A stretch of 64,000 nt of DNA from Stieleria maiorica (GTDB taxonomy: Bacteria; Planctomycetota; Planctomycetia; Pirellulales; Pirellulaceae). The DNA lies in the NCBI RefSeq assembly GCF_008035925.1, contig NZ_CP036264.1:3718402-3782401 (forward strand), given 5' to 3'. Every line of letters begins with the position of its first letter. Positions within the stretch are counted from its first letter, which is position 1. A model generated the notes under the pieces. It worked only from the letters and a program-made list of their open reading frames with translations. It made no database searches and had not been told where the DNA came from. This document shows, piece after piece, positions 16,101 to 24,866 of the stretch. The position numbers and the translations under genes were made by a program.

Positions 16101-18034
16101 GTTCCCCTTTCTTTATTGATGAGATCAAGAATCGTTGTGCGAGGAGTGATCTGCTTTAATCGAAGCTGTGCCTCGGCGCGGTCGAGGTACCGCGGCCGAA
16201 GTGACGGCTCGCGTAAGATGCCTCGAAACAACAACTCACGAACGATCGGGACGTGTTCGACGGCGATCTTGCCGATCAACAATGGCTCGACCTCGCCACC
16301 GCTGCCCAAGTAATCCAGGATATCGACCAGTCCTTGCAGATACAGCGCATCCTTCGTTAATCCGCCGCCCCGGAACACACGCATCGTGATCGTGTACGCG
16401 GTCCGTGGCTCAAATCCGAACCCGTCGACCAGTTGTTCAAACACGCTCACAAAGCTCTCTCCGCCGATCAACTGGTCGACCGCAATCACCCGCGCCGCCA
16501 ATGTTCGCATTCGTGCTTCCCCCAAGCCGCCGACCAGGTATTCCGCCAGCACGGCCAGCCCCTCTTGCAACGCGTCGTAGCCGGACAATCCGATCTGCAG
16601 CAACCGCAGCGGTTGGCTTGCGGCGTTGAAATAGGTGACCAAATGCGTGCCGACTTCGTGTTGCAACAACGCATCGGCACGACGCTCGGCGATACGAGTT
16701 TCTCGGCCGATCAGCAACTCAGACCCTGACACCATCAATCCCGAAAACAGGTCGTCACGCAGACTGACTTTCGCCTGGAACGCGGGCGAGAGAGCCCGAT
16801 ATGATTCGATTTCCGCTTTCGCCCGTTCGGCGAAGGCGGGGGCGTCCAGCATCGACGGAGCTTGCGATGCTCCGTTGCGATCGGGTAGGGCTTGCAGGAC
16901 TGCGAACGCCAATTCGCGAAGCTTGGGCTTCACTCCCTGGAACACTTGCAAACTGCCCGGCAAGAAACGACGCGTTCCGATGTCTGCCAACATCGAAATC
17001 TGCCGATCCAGTTCGTATTGCGTCTGCCGGAGCACATAGGCCATCGTCGGATCGGGCACGCGTTCGGTCGCGATCTTCATCAACCGTCGTTTCAATAGCA
17101 ACGGATCGACGTCCAGCGGCCGGTACTGAAACACGGGCGTCTTGCGAAACCCGGATTCAGAATATTTTTCCCAAGCCCGCTCCGCGTTGATCGGTGTGAC
17201 CAGCAACAGAAACTTGAATTGCCCGCTCAAATCGGACAACTGGCGATCGATCACCAAGACCTGCTTGGACAGACGACTGTCACCGAGCGAGAAGTAGTGC
17301 TGCGGTCGCACCTCGGTTCGATTGAGCGCGAACGCAAAGAACCCTTTTTTCAGTGAATGGGAAACATCGCGAATAAACGACCTTGCAACGCGATCGTAAA
17401 CGTCGCCCGATTCCGGATCGCGATAGACCGGCCGGACCTCCATCCCCAAGATGTGACATCCGATTTTGGTTTCCACTTCCTCGGACATCAACGACGACAT
17501 TCCGGGCGGGTGGTTTTCCGCGTGCATGTTGACTTCCACGGCCGCCTTTTTCCGGTGCAGACTGATCTGCTGCAACGAAAACTGCAACGTCGCCACCGTG
17601 CCTTCGGGGCGATGTGGCCGCCGTGTCAACAATCGAAACGCCGGTCGCGGCAATTCGACCTCGCCGGTCGACGCGTCGTACTCCGCGTGATCTTCACCGG
17701 ACCAGATTTCCAGGATCAGAAACGCGCCCAGACGCTCGATCGCTGTTTCAGCCACTCGACGGACGAGCCGTTTTAATCCTTTGCGCTCCGTCGCGGTCCC
17801 CGGGGCACACAAGAATGACGCCTCGGACATCACCAGCCGCGCGGTTCCTTCATCGCGCCGCCGAGGGTTACGGCGATAGACGCACAGAAACGGCAACAGG
17901 CGATCCATCTGCAGCATGCCACCGCCGGGCAACGGCTGCCGTACGCGTTTGTCTTCGGCCAAACGTTGACAAACACGTTCGATGACCGAATCGCTAATCA
18001 CTTCCTCACGTTCGGGAGCTTCAGATCGCAACAT
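16097..18034 (-). CDS. QEGLA-motif (DUF1704/MATCAP-like) metallopeptidase, paralog 1
   Basis: About 645 residues from the ATG at 18034, which shares one base with the preceding ligase stop (TGATG). A GTG four codons earlier is the alternative. The protein has HEVGTH at 459-464 and QEGLA at 490-494, about 31 residues later. This is the signature of the 'flavohemoglobin expression-modulating QEGLA motif' family, which in eukaryotes includes the MATCAP tubulin tyrosine carboxypeptidases. By analogy HExxxH would bind zinc and the QEGLA glutamate would be the third ligand. The N-terminal third is beta-rich with FLCVYRR. No signal peptide, so cytoplasmic. Function in bacteria is not established; from context it acts on something made by the adjacent ATP-grasp ligases. 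Confidence 0.82.
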   Translation of the reverse strand: MLRSEAPEREEVISDSVIERVCQRLAEDKRVRQPLPGGGMLQMDRLLPFLCVYRRNPRRRDEGTARLVMSEASFLCAPGTATERKGLKRLVRRVAETAIERLGAFLILEIWSGEDHAEYDASTGEVELPRPAFRLLTRRPHRPEGTVATLQFSLQQISLHRKKAAVEVNMHAENHPPGMSSLMSEEVETKIGCHILGMEVRPVYRDPESGDVYDRVARSFIRDVSHSLKKGFFAFALNRTEVRPQHYFSLGDSRLSKQVLVIDRQLSDLSGQFKFLLLVTPINAERAWEKYSESGFRKTPVFQYRPLDVDPLLLKRRLMKIATERVPDPTMAYVLRQTQYELDRQISMLADIGTRRFLPGSLQVFQGVKPKLRELAFAVLQALPDRNGASQAPSMLDAPAFAERAKAEIESYRALSPAFQAKVSLRDDLFSGLMVSGSELLIGRETRIAERRADALLQHEVGTHLVTYFNAASQPLRLLQIGLSGYDALQEGLAVLAEYLVGGLGEARMRTLAARVIAVDQLIGGESFVSVFEQLVDGFGFEPRTAYTITMRVFRGGGLTKDALYLQGLVDILDYLGSGGEVEPLLIGKIAVEHVPIVRELLFRGILREPSLRPRYLDRAEAQLRLKQITPRTTILDLINKERGT

Positions 18035-19077
18035 CACAGCGTACACAGATCAACGTTGTCGAAGTTCCGCCCGTAATATTGCATGTAGTTCGCTTTGCGT
18101 TCGAGCGCGGCGATCACGTAGCGGTTGAAGTTGATCTTGGTAAACTTCTGGGCACTCCCCAGACCACCGGGGCTGAACACATTGATCTCCATCAGCTTGT
18201 CGCCGACGATATCCAAACCGACCAGAAACATGCCGTCCTGGACCAGTTTCGGACGCACGATCTCCGCAATTTTCAGTTCCACCTCCCCGATTTCCGCGGC
18301 CGCTAGTTTTCCGCCTGCGTGGATGTTGCTGCGCATGTCGCCGCCGCTTCGGACGCGGCGGAACGCGGCGTATTTGCCCTTCACCTGCAACGGTCGCCCG
18401 TTCATGATGAACAGCCGCGTGTCGCCGTCGGCCGCGGCAGGCAAATACTCTTGGGCGATCACAAAGCCGTCGCGGCTGACCGCGTCGATCATCTGATTCA
18501 GGTTCGGAATGTCGCTTTCGGTGACCAGGAACACGCTGGCCCCGCCGGAACCCTGCAGCGGTTTGAGCACGCAGCGGCCCTCTGCTTTGGCAAAGTCTTT
18601 GATCTCGTCGCGGTCTCGCGTGATCAGCGTTCGTGGCCTCACCTCCTCGGGGAACAACTGAAAATACATCTTGGTCGATGCCTTGGCCAAACCGTTGGGG
18701 TCGTTCACCACGATCACGCCGTGACGCATCGCGACGCGTCCGAATTCGGCGGCCGACGAGGATGCCCAGGGCCGTTTCAAGTAATCATCCGACGGCACGT
18801 TACGGAGCATCAGCACGTCCAGATCGTCGACCGTGATCCTTGACTTGACCGACTTTTGACCCTGCAGGTCCTTCAGGTACGCTTCGTGGTTCCCGTACTT
18901 TTTCTGCGGCACGCTGCGGGCCCGAGCGCGGATCGATTCGTCCGGATCGTAGGCGAAATCGCCGACCCCGATGACATAGACTTCGTGCCCCTGATTGACC
19001 GCTTCACAGCCCAGACGCGTCGTCGAATAACCCGCCTCCTCGGTCAAAACGTCGTTGACAACAAATCCAATCTTCAT
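18034..19077 (-). CDS. glutathione-synthetase-like ATP-grasp ligase, paralog 2
   Basis: 347 residues, closely similar along its whole length to the ligase at 15054: MKIGFVVNDVLTEE at the start, LKPLQGSGGASVFLV for the nucleotide, GLDIVGDKLMEINVFSPGG for metal, and the same tail NYMQYYGRNFDNVDLCTL. AGGCGGA lies before the ATG. Differences cluster in the 60-80 region and near 255-275, where substrate or partner contacts could differ. Its stop codon supplies the first base of the next gene's ATG. Two nearly identical ligases each paired with one QEGLA peptidase suggest duplication of a peptidase-ligase cassette. Product unknown; peptide or amino-acid ligation is the most likely chemistry. Confidence 0.85.
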   Translation of the reverse strand: MKIGFVVNDVLTEEAGYSTTRLGCEAVNQGHEVYVIGVGDFAYDPDESIRARARSVPQKKYGNHEAYLKDLQGQKSVKSRITVDDLDVLMLRNVPSDDYLKRPWASSSAAEFGRVAMRHGVIVVNDPNGLAKASTKMYFQLFPEEVRPRTLITRDRDEIKDFAKAEGRCVLKPLQGSGGASVFLVTESDIPNLNQMIDAVSRDGFVIAQEYLPAAADGDTRLFIMNGRPLQVKGKYAAFRRVRSGGDMRSNIHAGGKLAAAEIGEVELKIAEIVRPKLVQDGMFLVGLDIVGDKLMEINVFSPGGLGSAQKFTKINFNRYVIAALERKANYMQYYGRNFDNVDLCTL

Positions 19078-19113
19078 CGATCCGCCTTTGGGTCTGGAGA
19101 ATAGGAAACAGCA

Positions 19114-19233
19114 TTAATGTGTGGCCAGTTCCACGTTGCTAAAGTTGCGCCGGTAGAAACGCATGTAGTCAACTTTTCCTCCCAGCGACTCGAGCACCGC
19201 GTGGGTGAAATTGACGACGATTCCCATTCGCAT
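19114..19233 (-). pseudogene. 39-codon micro-ORF joining both ends of a third ATP-grasp gene
   Basis: The frame starts MRMGIVVN, matching the first eight residues of the two neighbouring ligases, and continues directly with FTHAVLESLGGKVDYM and RFYRRNFSNVELATH, matching their last 31 residues. About 310 codons are missing between, in frame, with intact start and stop. The start overlaps the upstream peptidase stop as TGATG, exactly as in the intact gene pairs, so coupling would still deliver ribosomes. It is either an internally deleted ligase gene or a retained small peptide made of the conserved tail. I call it a pseudogene conservatively. It lies 36 bases before the intact paralog 2. Confidence 0.7.
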
Positions 19234-21203
19234 CACGCACCGCCGTTCGTCTTGTGTTCGTTCGTCTGGAGTTGCTTGACCAGATCGACGACCGAGCAAG
19301 TGCTGCCCCGCAATCCGGCCAAACGGGCGACGGCCACCGGATCCTCCATGTAACGCGGCGTGATCGGCGCCTTGCTGAGTACACCGCGGTATTGCAGTTC
19401 TTTGATAATCGGAATGTGCTTGACCGCCATTTTGCCGACCAAGAGTGGATCCAAGTCGCCTCCTTTCTGCACGTATTTTAAGATCGCAACCAATCCGCGC
19501 AGATAAACGCAATCCTTCGTCAAACCGCCACCACGGTAGACCCGCATCACGACGTTGTACGCCGCCCGTTTGCTCAAGCCGAATTCACCGTGAATCGAAC
19601 GATAGTTCTCGACAAACGATGCGCCTTCGGCCATCTGACGCACCGCGACCACGCGGGCCCCCAACTGCCGCATCCGCGAAACGGTCAGTCCACCGACCAG
19701 ATACTCCGACAACACCGCCAGCCCCTCTTGCAATTCTTCATAGCCGGCCAAACCCGAATAGAGTTGTTGAAACGGCTGCAATCGGCCGTTGTAATAGGTC
19801 ACCAGGTGCGTCCCGACTTCATGGGCCAACAATGCCGCCACACGATCTTCGGCGAGCGATAGATCGGTATTCACCATCAGTTTGCCGCGAGAAACGATCA
19901 ACCCGCTCGCTTCGTCGGAGATGACGACCCTTGCCTTGAACTCCGGACAACTGCCGCGGTAATGGTCGATCTCTCGCTGGACACATTGGGCGAATCGTTT
20001 GGCGGAAAACATCTGCGGCTTTCCCGCCGGATTCTTCGACGGCAACGTCGTCAACAATTCCTTCGCGACGCCCAGCACGCTGTCGCTGACGCCGCCGAAC
20101 AACGCCACACTCAGATGTTTGAATCGTGGCGTGTCACGGTCCCGGAGCATCGTCAGCTTCAGTTCCAGCTCCTCCTGTTTTTCCTCGAACAGACGCTGCA
20201 ACGTGGGGTCTTCGACGCGTTCGATCGGAATCTTGTACAACTGGCGTTTCAGCAACGCCGGATCGACCGGCAGTGGACGATAATGGAATTCGGGAGGATG
20301 CTCGCAGTGTCCGGCTTCAAACTCCTTCCAGGCGCTGGTCGGATTGACCGGTGTCAGTTGGACCAGGTAGTCGAACTGGTTGCTGACCTCGGCCAGTTGA
20401 CGGTCGATGTCCCAGACCGCTTTGACAACCGCTTTTCGCCCTAGTGTGTGAAAGTGGGGCGGGCTGTGTGTCGTACGGTCACAAGCGAACTGATAATAAG
20501 CGTGCCGAAGCGAGACGCTCAGACTCCGGCGCAATTGCCCCATCAGCAAGGGGAACTTGATCGCGGAGCCGGCTTTTCGAAACACCGGTGGAACCACCAA
20601 TCCGATCTGCCAACAATTCGCCGCCCGAGCGCGTGCGGCATCGATCAGAGGTTTCATGTCCGGCGGATAGCCGTTGACGCCTCGCTGGACGTGAACTTCG
20701 ACACCCTGTTTGAGCACCTTGGTTTTCTGCAAACGCTTTCGAAACGCTTCGACCGTGTTGTCCAATTTGGCCGTGCCGGGGGCGCGGATCGTGAAGCTGG
20801 GCAACACCGTAGGAACTGCAGGATCGTTGGCTTTGCCGCCATCGGGCGCCGACCAGAGCTCGACAATCAGGAACGCACCAAATTCTGCCGACAACGTTTC
20901 GACGACCGTCCCGACCAGTTCGGTAAGACCGCCATGGAATTCCGCTCCACCCGAACCGATCAGATACGACGCTTCACCACGCACCAATTGCTCGGTTCCG
21001 GGGTCCTCGTCCTCGGGCGGTTGGCGGTACACACACAAGAACGGGACTTGCCGATCGATGTGCACGCGGCCCTTGTGCGGTAGCGTCCGGCGGACACGCA
21101 CGTTTCGCGACAATCGATCTCGGACGGCCTGGATCAAGGAGCGGGGCAAATCGCTCGCGCCGGCTTCGTCCATCTTTCTCATTCCGGGGGTGGTCGTGGA
21201 CAT
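19233..21203 (-). CDS. QEGLA-motif (DUF1704/MATCAP-like) metallopeptidase, paralog 2
   Basis: 656 residues from the ATG at 21203, four bases after the preceding gene's stop. It has HEVGTHLVTYYNG with the zinc site at 461-466 and QEGLAVLSEYLVGGL at 492-506, spaced as in paralog 1. The flanking sequence YSGLAGYEELQEGLAVL is shared as well. The proteins diverge more in the N-terminal 350 residues, where paralog 2 has an extra acidic stretch (PPEDEDPGTEQ). No signal peptide or membrane segment. Predicted metallo-carboxypeptidase or peptidase by kinship with MATCAP; the substrate is not known. It starts the part of the operon whose following ligase has been reduced to the 39-codon remnant. Confidence 0.82.
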   Translation of the reverse strand: MSTTTPGMRKMDEAGASDLPRSLIQAVRDRLSRNVRVRRTLPHKGRVHIDRQVPFLCVYRQPPEDEDPGTEQLVRGEASYLIGSGGAEFHGGLTELVGTVVETLSAEFGAFLIVELWSAPDGGKANDPAVPTVLPSFTIRAPGTAKLDNTVEAFRKRLQKTKVLKQGVEVHVQRGVNGYPPDMKPLIDAARARAANCWQIGLVVPPVFRKAGSAIKFPLLMGQLRRSLSVSLRHAYYQFACDRTTHSPPHFHTLGRKAVVKAVWDIDRQLAEVSNQFDYLVQLTPVNPTSAWKEFEAGHCEHPPEFHYRPLPVDPALLKRQLYKIPIERVEDPTLQRLFEEKQEELELKLTMLRDRDTPRFKHLSVALFGGVSDSVLGVAKELLTTLPSKNPAGKPQMFSAKRFAQCVQREIDHYRGSCPEFKARVVISDEASGLIVSRGKLMVNTDLSLAEDRVAALLAHEVGTHLVTYYNGRLQPFQQLYSGLAGYEELQEGLAVLSEYLVGGLTVSRMRQLGARVVAVRQMAEGASFVENYRSIHGEFGLSKRAAYNVVMRVYRGGGLTKDCVYLRGLVAILKYVQKGGDLDPLLVGKMAVKHIPIIKELQYRGVLSKAPITPRYMEDPVAVARLAGLRGSTCSVVDLVKQLQTNEHKTNGGA

Positions 21204-21207
21204 CGTT

Positions 21208-21999
21208 TTAAATCAGCTGAGGACGGTTTAAGGCGTCCATGACAAACGGCACCGAGAATTGAAGGGCACGCGAAATGGCATCGACGGCGGATGGGTCCGG
21301 CTGACCGGTCCACTCGTCCATGAAGAACTTTTTGAACTCGATGGCGATCGCGACGCCGGTCGTCGGAAACGTCTCATGAATCCATCGCGGCCAGTTCCCG
21401 CCACGAAACTTGACGTTCTCCCGGACGTCCAGCCGTCCGCCGGGAAAGTCAAATTCTCGCAGTGCACCGATCAGCGCATCCACCACATGGCCCCATCGAT
21501 GTCGGTCCATCGTTCCGGTGCCGATGTTGACCTGGGGATTGGCTTCGGGGTCGGCAACCTCGCCGTCCGGCCCGGCACGTCGATGGTTGTAGGTGTGTAA
21601 GTCGTACAGCACGAAGTGGCCCTGTTCGATCACGATCCGGGTCAACAGTTCGTGCATCGCATGGTAGAACGCGTCGTACTCGCTCAGCGATTTGGCGAAC
21701 ATCTCGTCGGCCGGATTGTCTTTCCAAACCGTCAGTCCCCAGGCGTCCTCGGGGGTTCGGTAAACCGCTTTCTCACGAGGACGATTCAAGTCGACTTCGA
21801 ACCGTGACCGCAAACCGATCACACGCGTGGGAACACAGTTCGTCCAAACACCGGTGAACGGGTCTTCTTCTCGTAGCCGGCCGAGATCGTCCAGCTTGAT
21901 GTGTGACATCACATCGTCACGCAACGCGTGCCCGTCGTGGACGGCCGTTGCCACCAACGGACCATCGCCACGCTCCGATGTCCAAATCTGATCGACCAT
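21208..21999 (-). CDS. N-formylglutamate amidohydrolase-like enzyme
   Basis: 263 residues from MVDQIWTSER; GGGGGA lies about ten bases upstream of this ATG, which is why I prefer it to the ATG nine codons earlier. The family (PF05013-type) pattern is visible: an N-terminal metal motif VHDGH (H21, H24), then YDLHTYNHRR, VNIGTG and a C-terminal IAIEFKKFFMDEWTG with the conserved acidic residue. In histidine catabolism HutG-type members release formate from N-formylglutamate, but no hut genes are here. Being first in an operon of ATP-grasp ligases and QEGLA peptidases suggests it hydrolyses an acyl- or amino-acyl-glutamate made or processed by them. Cytoplasmic; moderately confident in family, not in substrate. 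Confidence 0.75.
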   Translation of the reverse strand: MVDQIWTSERGDGPLVATAVHDGHALRDDVMSHIKLDDLGRLREEDPFTGVWTNCVPTRVIGLRSRFEVDLNRPREKAVYRTPEDAWGLTVWKDNPADEMFAKSLSEYDAFYHAMHELLTRIVIEQGHFVLYDLHTYNHRRAGPDGEVADPEANPQVNIGTGTMDRHRWGHVVDALIGALREFDFPGGRLDVRENVKFRGGNWPRWIHETFPTTGVAIAIEFKKFFMDEWTGQPDPSAVDAISRALQFSVPFVMDALNRPQLI

Positions 22000-22412
22000 T
22001 CCGCTTTTCCCCCGAGACGTGATCATGCCAGGCGCGAAACGTGAGCCAGGGGGCTTGGTGTCCCTGACTTGCGCGTGCGGGCTAAATCAACCGACCGATG
22101 TGCGGTTTCGTCACCGCCGACAGGTCCGACCGTTGTGCACGCATACGCCATGCCAGAATGCCGACCCGCGTGAGGATCGCTCGACTCTGCGAACGCTTGG
22201 GTAAGCATCCGTCAACGGATGACCGGCGGCGACGCTGGGGGCCGGCCCGAGAAATCTCAGCGTGATCCCATCGTGGTGCACGCCACTGGAAAATATTTTT
22301 CTACCGGCGGTCATCCGATTGCCACCGTCCGCTACCGGGTTCGATCGCAGCTTCGGATGCGTTCTTCGGCAGGGCCGGTTCGGTCGGCGTGACGATTGGC
22401 AGTTCACCCCTG
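22000..22412. other. intergenic region upstream of the ligase/peptidase operon
   Basis: About 413 bases. It must contain the operon promoter on the minus strand. Positions 22059-22084 carry a degenerate piece of the same repeat that forms the hairpin at 53157-53220. AT-rich gaaaatatttttct at 22290-22304 stands out from the GC-rich background and could be part of a promoter. No gene or RNA is recognised. Confidence 0.5.
22059..22084. repeat. remnant of an AGCCCG-type intergenic repeat
   Basis: The reverse complement reads tagcccgcacgcgcaagtca followed by gggaca. It aligns to agcccgacgcgtaagcgagg gac at 53157 with small differences. Only one arm is present, so it cannot fold into the hairpin seen at the other site. 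Confidence 0.4.
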
Positions 22413-23804
22413 CTACTGCGGCGGATTCAGTCGAAACCGAACTTTCGTGGCGCTATCGTTCTTCATCTCCAGAACCTCCGCGACAGCCCCTTCCAACTCG
22501 ATACGGTCACCCTGAGTGAGAATCTTTTGGTGATAGTCCATCAACATGCCGCTGATCGTGTCGGCCTCGTCGGACTCGTTCAGCGGGATTGCCAGCCGAC
22601 GTCGCACCTCATCGATTGACGTCGTGCCGTTGACGAGGAACTGGTCCCTTCCCTCGGGTACGATGTTTGGATCGGCGTTGTCGAATTCGTCGTCCACTTC
22701 ACCGACGATCCGCTCCAACACGTTTTCCAGGGTGACGATTCCCGTGATCGTGCCATATTCGTCGATCACAAACGCCAGCAATTGATGCGTGGCTTGGAAG
22801 TGCCGCAGCACCTTGCTGATCGGCATCGTCTCATGGACCTTCTTGGGAGGGCGAATGATGCTTCTGACATCGAACTGGGCGTCTGTTTCGGGGACGGTCA
22901 ACAGGTCCTTGATGTGCACCACCCCCAACACCTTGTCCAGCGACCGATCACACACCGGGTAGCGTGTGTGCATCGTGGTCCGCACCAGTTCACGGAGCTT
23001 GGAAATCGGTTCGTTGACGTCGAAAAAGACAACGTCCCCGCGAGGCAACATCACCCGCCGGACGATCAAATCGTCGAACTCAAACACGTTGTTAATCAGC
23101 CGGTGTTCACTGCGGGTCAGGTTGCCGTGAACATGCGCTTCGGTCAGCAGCGCGCGGATCTCCTCCTCCGTGCTGACCGATTCGTGATCCGACGCTCCCC
23201 GAATGCCCACCAACGTCAAGAGAAACGTGGTGACGACATTCAGAATCGTCAAAAACGGATATAGCACCGCGTAGAAGAATTTCAGCGGGATCGCGCACCA
23301 CAACAGAACCTGTTCGGGACGGCGGATCGCAAAGATCTTGGGGAATTGTTCGCCGGCAACCAGGTGCAACCCGGTGATCACCGAAAACGCGATCGCGAAT
23401 CCGATCACCTTGATCACCGCTTCATCGGTCACCCCCACCCATCCCAGCATCGGTTCGACCAGCTTCGAAAACGCCGGTTCGCCGACCCAGCCGAGTGCCA
23501 GCGAGGCCATCGTGATGCCCAGTTGGCAGGCCGACAGCGATTCGTCCAACCGCTCGGCCAGCCAGCGCGCCGTCCCGGCAAACAGCTTTCCCTCACGAGC
23601 GAGCTGGTCGATCCGCGACACACGCACTTTGACAAGCGCGAATTCGGCGGCCACGAAAAAGCCGTTCAACACGATCAGAAAGACCGCGATCGCAAGAAAC
23701 AGCAACGTCCGGCCGCTGCCACCCGATTCGGCGCCCGTCACGTGGGAACCGACCTCGCCATACAACGCCGATCCAATGAAAAAGAAACCGAGTGATCCGA
23801 TCAT
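22413..23804 (-). CDS. CNNM/CorC-type membrane protein with CBS pair (hemolysin family)
   Basis: 463 residues from MIGSLGFFFIGSALYG. The open frame runs 161 codons further upstream through low-complexity repeat DNA and that part is rejected. A DUF21/CNNM transmembrane domain spans about 35-220 (ALVKVRVSRIDQLA, AFAIAFSVITGLHLVAGEQFPK), then a CBS pair (about 236-360: MLPRGDVVFFDVNEPI, FVIDEYGTITGIVTLENVLE) and a CorC/HlyC C-terminal domain (about 380-460) starting FLVNGTTSIDEVRRRL. Such proteins move or sense magnesium or cobalt and sit in the inner membrane; the hemolysin label is historical. Domain set complete. Single-gene unit next to a long repeat field. Confidence 0.9.
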   Translation of the reverse strand: MIGSLGFFFIGSALYGEVGSHVTGAESGGSGRTLLFLAIAVFLIVLNGFFVAAEFALVKVRVSRIDQLAREGKLFAGTARWLAERLDESLSACQLGITMASLALGWVGEPAFSKLVEPMLGWVGVTDEAVIKVIGFAIAFSVITGLHLVAGEQFPKIFAIRRPEQVLLWCAIPLKFFYAVLYPFLTILNVVTTFLLTLVGIRGASDHESVSTEEEIRALLTEAHVHGNLTRSEHRLINNVFEFDDLIVRRVMLPRGDVVFFDVNEPISKLRELVRTTMHTRYPVCDRSLDKVLGVVHIKDLLTVPETDAQFDVRSIIRPPKKVHETMPISKVLRHFQATHQLLAFVIDEYGTITGIVTLENVLERIVGEVDDEFDNADPNIVPEGRDQFLVNGTTSIDEVRRRLAIPLNESDEADTISGMLMDYHQKILTQGDRIELEGAVAEVLEMKNDSATKVRFRLNPPQ

Positions 23805-24006
23805 GCGTTTTGACGAGTGGAAAGGGAGGGGGGGAGATAAGAAGAAGCTGCGGGTTCCAAGCCGCGGCATTATACGCTTCGCCTGAGATGCGCGAAATCG
23901 CCGGGCCTGCATCAACCAATCTCGACCAATCCGATTCCGCGATCGACCACGGACGAACATGTGACGGTCGGGCATGGAGGCACAGCGGACATCCGCCGGT
24001 TCGCCA

Positions 24007-24364
24007 GCGGCCGCTGTTCCAGTAGCCCGCTGCGGAGATCGGGTAAGAAGATTTGGGGGGTAAGAAAATGACGAATCACACCATCCATTCCATCTAGCCA
24101 ATCTTCCTACCTTCGAAATTCCACTCACTTCGCCCACCCTGCCAACCCACCGGGGACAGACCCCAGACCGCCGCGGCAGACCACCGGGGACAGACCCCAG
24201 ACCACCGCGGCCGCTGTTCCAGTAGCCCGCTGCGGAGATCGGGTAAGAAGATTTCGGGGTAAGAAAATGACGAATCACACCATCCATTGCATCTAGCCAA
24301 TCTTCCTACCTTCGAAATTCCACTCACTTTGCCCACCCCTGCCATCCCACCGGGGACAGACCCC
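24007..24364. repeat. direct repeat, two copies of about 160 bases with a 200-base period
   Basis: Copy 1 (24007-24164) and copy 2 (24207-24364) both start gcggccgctgttccagtagc and end ccggggacagacccc. They are identical apart from a few single-base changes and one-base indels. A third, partial copy (24427-24485) retains cctaccttcgaaattccac through cggggacagacccc. The near identity implies a recent tandem duplication. Confidence 0.85.
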
Positions 24365-24543
24365 AGAGCACCGGGGACAGACCCCAGGCGATCGGGGACA
24401 GACCACCGGGGCAGACCCCAAGACCACCTACCTTCGAAATTCCACCCACTCCGCCCACCCTGCCATCCCGCCGGGGACAGACCCCGGACGATCGGGGACA
24501 GACCCCGGGGCGGCCGTCCCGGGGCGATCGGGGACAGACCCTG
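24150..24543. repeat. array of about nine GGGGACAGACCCC mini-hairpins
   Basis: The 13-base core ggggacagacccc (GGGG/CCCC stem, acaga loop) or a one- or two-base variant starts near 24152, 24187, 24352, 24372, 24394, 24408, 24472, 24494 and 24529, often within accggggacagaccccag. It resembles REP-type elements mobilised by IS200-like REP-associated transposases. No such transposase lies in this window. Confidence 0.75.
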
Positions 24544-24849
24544 GGGCGGCCTCGGGATCGTTCGGCCATGGGCCGTTCACACCCGTATGCCTTGGGCATC
24601 GCCCAAGGTCCACATGAAAACCGAGATCAATTGGCCAACGGCGATCCACAGACTGGCCGTCGAGTTGCACGCCGCCGGAAGGCGAAAACACGCCTGCTCA
24701 CAAAACTAGCAATTCCGGGATTTCTGCTTAGCGACTAAGCACGTTCAGGAGGCACTGTCCAAGTTGAGCCAATCTGTATTTTTTTCTTGGGTTTTTAAAT
24801 CGTTACCCAGAAACACGTTGCGCCACCAAGGTGGGCATCTGACGAGTCA

Positions 24850-24866
24850 TTGGCCCAGCACTTGCC
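24850..24866 (+). promoter_or_regulatory. candidate sigma-54 promoter for the ammonium transporter gene
   Basis: TTGGCCCAGCACTTGCC matches the YTGGCAC-N5-TTGC pattern, with the invariant GG and GC doublets exactly ten bases apart. It lies about 180 bases upstream of the amt ATG. Nitrogen-regulated amt genes are typically sigma-54 dependent. No NtrC site was identified. Confidence 0.4.

Noticed and set aside
21208-21999. hutG of histidine degradation
   Set aside because: No other hut gene is present and the operon partners point elsewhere.
23805-24287. 161-codon extension of the CNNM-type protein
   Set aside because: It runs through repeat DNA and contains no CNNM features.
24007-24543. CRISPR array
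   Set aside because: Spacers would be themselves repetitive and of very different lengths, and no cas gene is present.
24094-24691. Several open frames with repeating GGLSPV-, GLSPVGW- or RPGSVP-type peptides
   Set aside because: They are direct translations of the GGGGACAGACCCC array and change frame with each indel between copies.
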